This document shows, one piece after another, positions 62,098 to 64,000 of a stretch of DNA of 64,000 nucleotides. Each line of letters starts with the position of its first letter. The stretch's first letter is position 1. The notes below the pieces were generated by a model. The model was not told the DNA's origin and did no database searches. It saw nothing but the letters and a program-made list of their open reading frames with translations. Where the stretch lies: the NCBI RefSeq assembly GCF_007971385.1, contig NZ_CP042434.1, forward strand, positions 868,001 through 932,000, in the 5' to 3' direction. The stretch is from Arachidicoccus ginsenosidivorans (GTDB lineage: Bacteria > Bacteroidota > Bacteroidia > Chitinophagales > Chitinophagaceae). The position numbers were made by a program, and so were the translations under genes.

Positions 62098-62105
62098 CAA
62101 AGATA
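62098..62105 (-). promoter_or_regulatory. -7 promoter box of the structured RNA
   Basis: On the minus strand TATCTTTG matches TAnnTTTG exactly, about 63 bp before the RNA's first paired base. Confidence 0.45.
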
Positions 62106-62381
62106 GAAAAACAATCTAATCTTTCATCATTTTCTAATAAATATTTTAAAATAATAGATTCTATTTAATTTTTAATTGTTTTTATTGAATTTATACTAAT
62201 TAAGCACCACTAATCCAAAACGCTTTAGAGATTATCTAATATTTTTAAAATGCCGCTGCGTGATCCTACCCTTTTCGTTAATGGCTTCGTTGCCGTTTTC
62301 ACAAATTCTCCTTTTACTGTAAAGTTTTACCTAATTCTCACATAACAATGTTCACTATGCGGTGATGGAAAATTATTGGCC

Positions 62382-62389
62382 TAACTTTG
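62382..62389 (+). promoter_or_regulatory. -7 promoter box before the MFS transporter
   Basis: TAACTTTG is an exact -7 match, 20 bp before the ATG at 62410. Confidence 0.4.
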
Positions 62390-62409
62390 CGCGGCAAAAC
62401 ACAGTGAAA

Positions 62410-63626
62410 ATGTCTCGCTTAAAAAGTATACCATACAGTAACAAAATTTCCACCAAAATCACGATAGCCAGTTATGTGCTATTTACCTTTTTGGTTACCT
62501 GTGTATTGGTTTACCCTTAGCTATTTTACCCATCTTTATTACAAAACCCTGGGCTATTCTACCCTTATGGCTGGCATCGTCATCAGTCTGCAATATGTTG
62601 CCACCTTTTTAACCAGAGGCTGGTCCGGTACATTGATTGATAAATATGGACCCCGGCTTTCCGTCTATATCAGCATGGGCTGCCTGGCATTAAGCGGTGT
62701 TTTATTATATCTAACCTATCTTTCGCGCAGTCAGGCTTTTTTCAGCCTGCTGATTCTGATTATCGCCCGACTGGTCACCGGTTGCGGCGAAGGCTTTATC
62801 GGGGCCTCCCTATTAACTGGGCGATGCTTGTTGCAGGAGAAAAACAGACCGCTACGGTGATTTCTTATAATGGTATTGCATCTTATGGCGGCCTGGCACT
62901 GGGCGCCACGCTGGGCGTATTTTTAGACCAACATATCGGTATGTATGCGATTGCCTTTCTAACGCTGGCTTTAGGGGCACTGGGCTATTTTCTGGCCAGT
63001 AGAAAACCCAATGTGATTGCACCACCGTCGGCAGCTACAGCAGAAGGTCAAATTAATTTTATCACGGTACTGATCAAAGTTGCTCCTTATGGTATTTGTC
63101 TGATGCTGGCCGGTCTGGGTTTTGGTACGATTTCCAACTTTATCACGCTATATTATGATCATTTTCACTGGGAGCATGCCGCGCTTTGTTTGAGCGTCTT
63201 TAGTGTACTGTTTATAATAGGCAGGATGTTCTTTTCCAATGCCATTAATGATTATGGCGGTGTTAAGGTCGCCATGGCCTGCCTGGCCTGTGAAACGATC
63301 GGTCTTTTAATCCTGGCGCTATTCCAGCAACCCTATTTTGCACTGGCAGGGCTGCGGTCACTGGCTTTGGCTTTTCACTGATGTTTCCTTCTTTGGGAGT
63401 TGAGGCCGTAAAACTATTTGCTGCTGATCGCAGTGGATCCGCCCTGGCGGCCTACGGATTGTTTATAGACATTTCACTAGGCATCACAGGGCCACTTATT
63501 GGTGGCCTGATTGAATCCTTCGGTATTGAATACATGTTTAGTTTTACCACAGTCATTGTTTTTGCAGGATTTGTAGTTTGCTCATCACTGAACCGTAAAA
63601 TGGTCAGAGGCCTGGCCACCAGATAG
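62410..63626 (+). CDS. Major facilitator superfamily transporter (YhhS/YfcJ-like)
   Basis: Twelve membrane segments are expected (for example IASYVLFTFLV, MAGIVISLQYVATFLTRG, LILIIARLVTGCGEGFIGAS, APYGICLMLAGLGFGTISNF). The MFS loop motif reads RGWSGTLIDKYGPR, and the pattern G-E-G-F-I-G-A-S-P-I-N-W resembles the YhhS/YfcJ sugar-efflux-like group. Single bases are missing near 62498, 62545, 62814 and 63349 (T, A, C and G runs). The start is ATG 62410 (MSRLKSIPYSNKI); the corrected length is 406 residues. The substrate is unknown, perhaps a sugar or amino acid. Confidence 0.83.
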
Positions 63627-63794
63627 GGAAAAACCGAAGCGCAAAGTACATAGCTTTGGAAATAGGAATATAAGTTTAAAAATAGTGGATCAGGTTTTAA
63701 ATTAAGCAAATTAAAAAGGCTAGCGTCCCATAATAGATGCAACCGTATCAATCTTCACTTTTCAGATTAGACTTCCATAAACAAGCATCAAAAG
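63627..63794. other. Intergenic region after the MFS gene
   Basis: No gene or hairpin that I can support in this stretch. Confidence 0.3.
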
Positions 63795-63821
63795 CGAACA
63801 GTACTGTCCCAGAATCGAACA
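63795..63821 (+). promoter_or_regulatory. Conserved operator-like element upstream of FtsX-like permease (copy 2)
   Basis: It reads CGAACAG, one base, ACTGTC, five bases, ATCGAACA, the same as at 8671-8699. A TGGCAT box follows at 63874, the same distance (53 bp from the last base of the element) as in copy 1. Confidence 0.5.
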
Positions 63822-63919
63822 CACAATAAATATAACGTATATATATTTATATATAAACCAGTACATTGTTTTTTGGCATTATTTCTATTGGTGTTTGTTC
63901 AATACAATTACCATGTTCC

Positions 63920-64000
63920 ATGGAAAATAATAACCTGAAAACGGCTTTCAGAAACCTGAAAAAAGATCGGACATTTTCCTTATTGAATTTGTTTGGGTTA
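63920..64000 (+). CDS. FtsX/MacB-type permease, N-terminal part (runs off the window)
   Basis: The 27 visible codons (MENNNLKTAFRNLKKDRTFS, then LLNLFGL) match the start of the Bacteroidota FtsX-like permease family and resemble the start of the permease at 8868 (I-K-S-A-I-R-S-I-K-x-N-x-L-F-S-I-L-N). The rest lies beyond base 64000. Confidence 0.75.
   Translation, partial: MENNNLKTAFRNLKKDRTFSLLNLFGL

Noticed and set aside
1..64000. CRISPR array, prophage or integrative element
   Set aside because: I saw no regularly spaced short repeats, integrase, phage structural or conjugation genes.

Overview
The window comes from a Bacteroidota chromosome, most likely family Chitinophagaceae or a close relative (inference). 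The evidence is a SusC/SusD pair, a type IX secretion C-terminal domain remnant, two FtsX/MacB-type permeases, DUF4783 and DUF4878 proteins, arginine synthesis through N-acylated ornithine/citrulline, and Bacteroidota -7 boxes (TAnnTTTG) in front of several genes.

Layout. 1-2061: right-handed beta-helix surface protein with ~921-bp internal repeats, running off the left edge. 2100-3000: debris (cupin fragment, T9SS domain remnant). 3097-7140: divergent two-component pair (LuxR-type response regulator and propeller sensor kinase). 7141-8566: remnants of an ISL3-type transposase, an IS4-type transposase and an RHS protein, around one intact membrane-protein gene. 8868-14310: an FtsX-like permease cut by an IS4-family element, itself cut by a group II intron. 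14508-21391: tRNA-Ser, ABC exporter, pyrophosphatase, small membrane protein, SWIM/SNF2 helicase. 21578-33675: thioredoxin lipoprotein and the arginine genes (argH separate; acetyltransferase-argG-argC-argD-argF'-argB-argE as one minus-strand run), with gluconokinase, a TMEM175-like protein and a small membrane protein between. 34071-48700: lipoprotein, queG, membrane acyltransferase, GH59 galactocerebrosidase, CBS and STAS proteins, clpC, SulP transporter plus carbonic anhydrase, Kelch lipoprotein. 49027-54305: SusD/SusC. 54908-61683: methyltransferase, rimM, rpsP, kbl, murF, DUF4783, gpmI. 61823-62105: structured RNA with tRNA-like ends. 62410-63626: MFS transporter. 63920-end: start of a second FtsX-like permease.

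The main caveat is sequence quality. About twenty genes, including clpC, gpmI, argH and argD, are split into two or more frames. At each break one missing base in a short homopolymer restores the family reading frame, and the corrected lengths are multiples of three. I found no clear insertion. This fits homopolymer undercalling in the assembly, so I annotate these as single intact genes and give the positions of the breaks.

Most noteworthy: (1) a group II intron whose removal rejoins an IS4 transposase exactly in frame; (2) a shared DNA element at identical distance (53 bp) from a TGGCAT box in front of both FtsX-like permeases; (3) a ~162-nt RNA with tRNA-like acceptor, D and T arms and its own promoter and terminator, which I cannot assign to a family; (4) an RHS remnant next to a surviving membrane protein that could be an orphan immunity gene.
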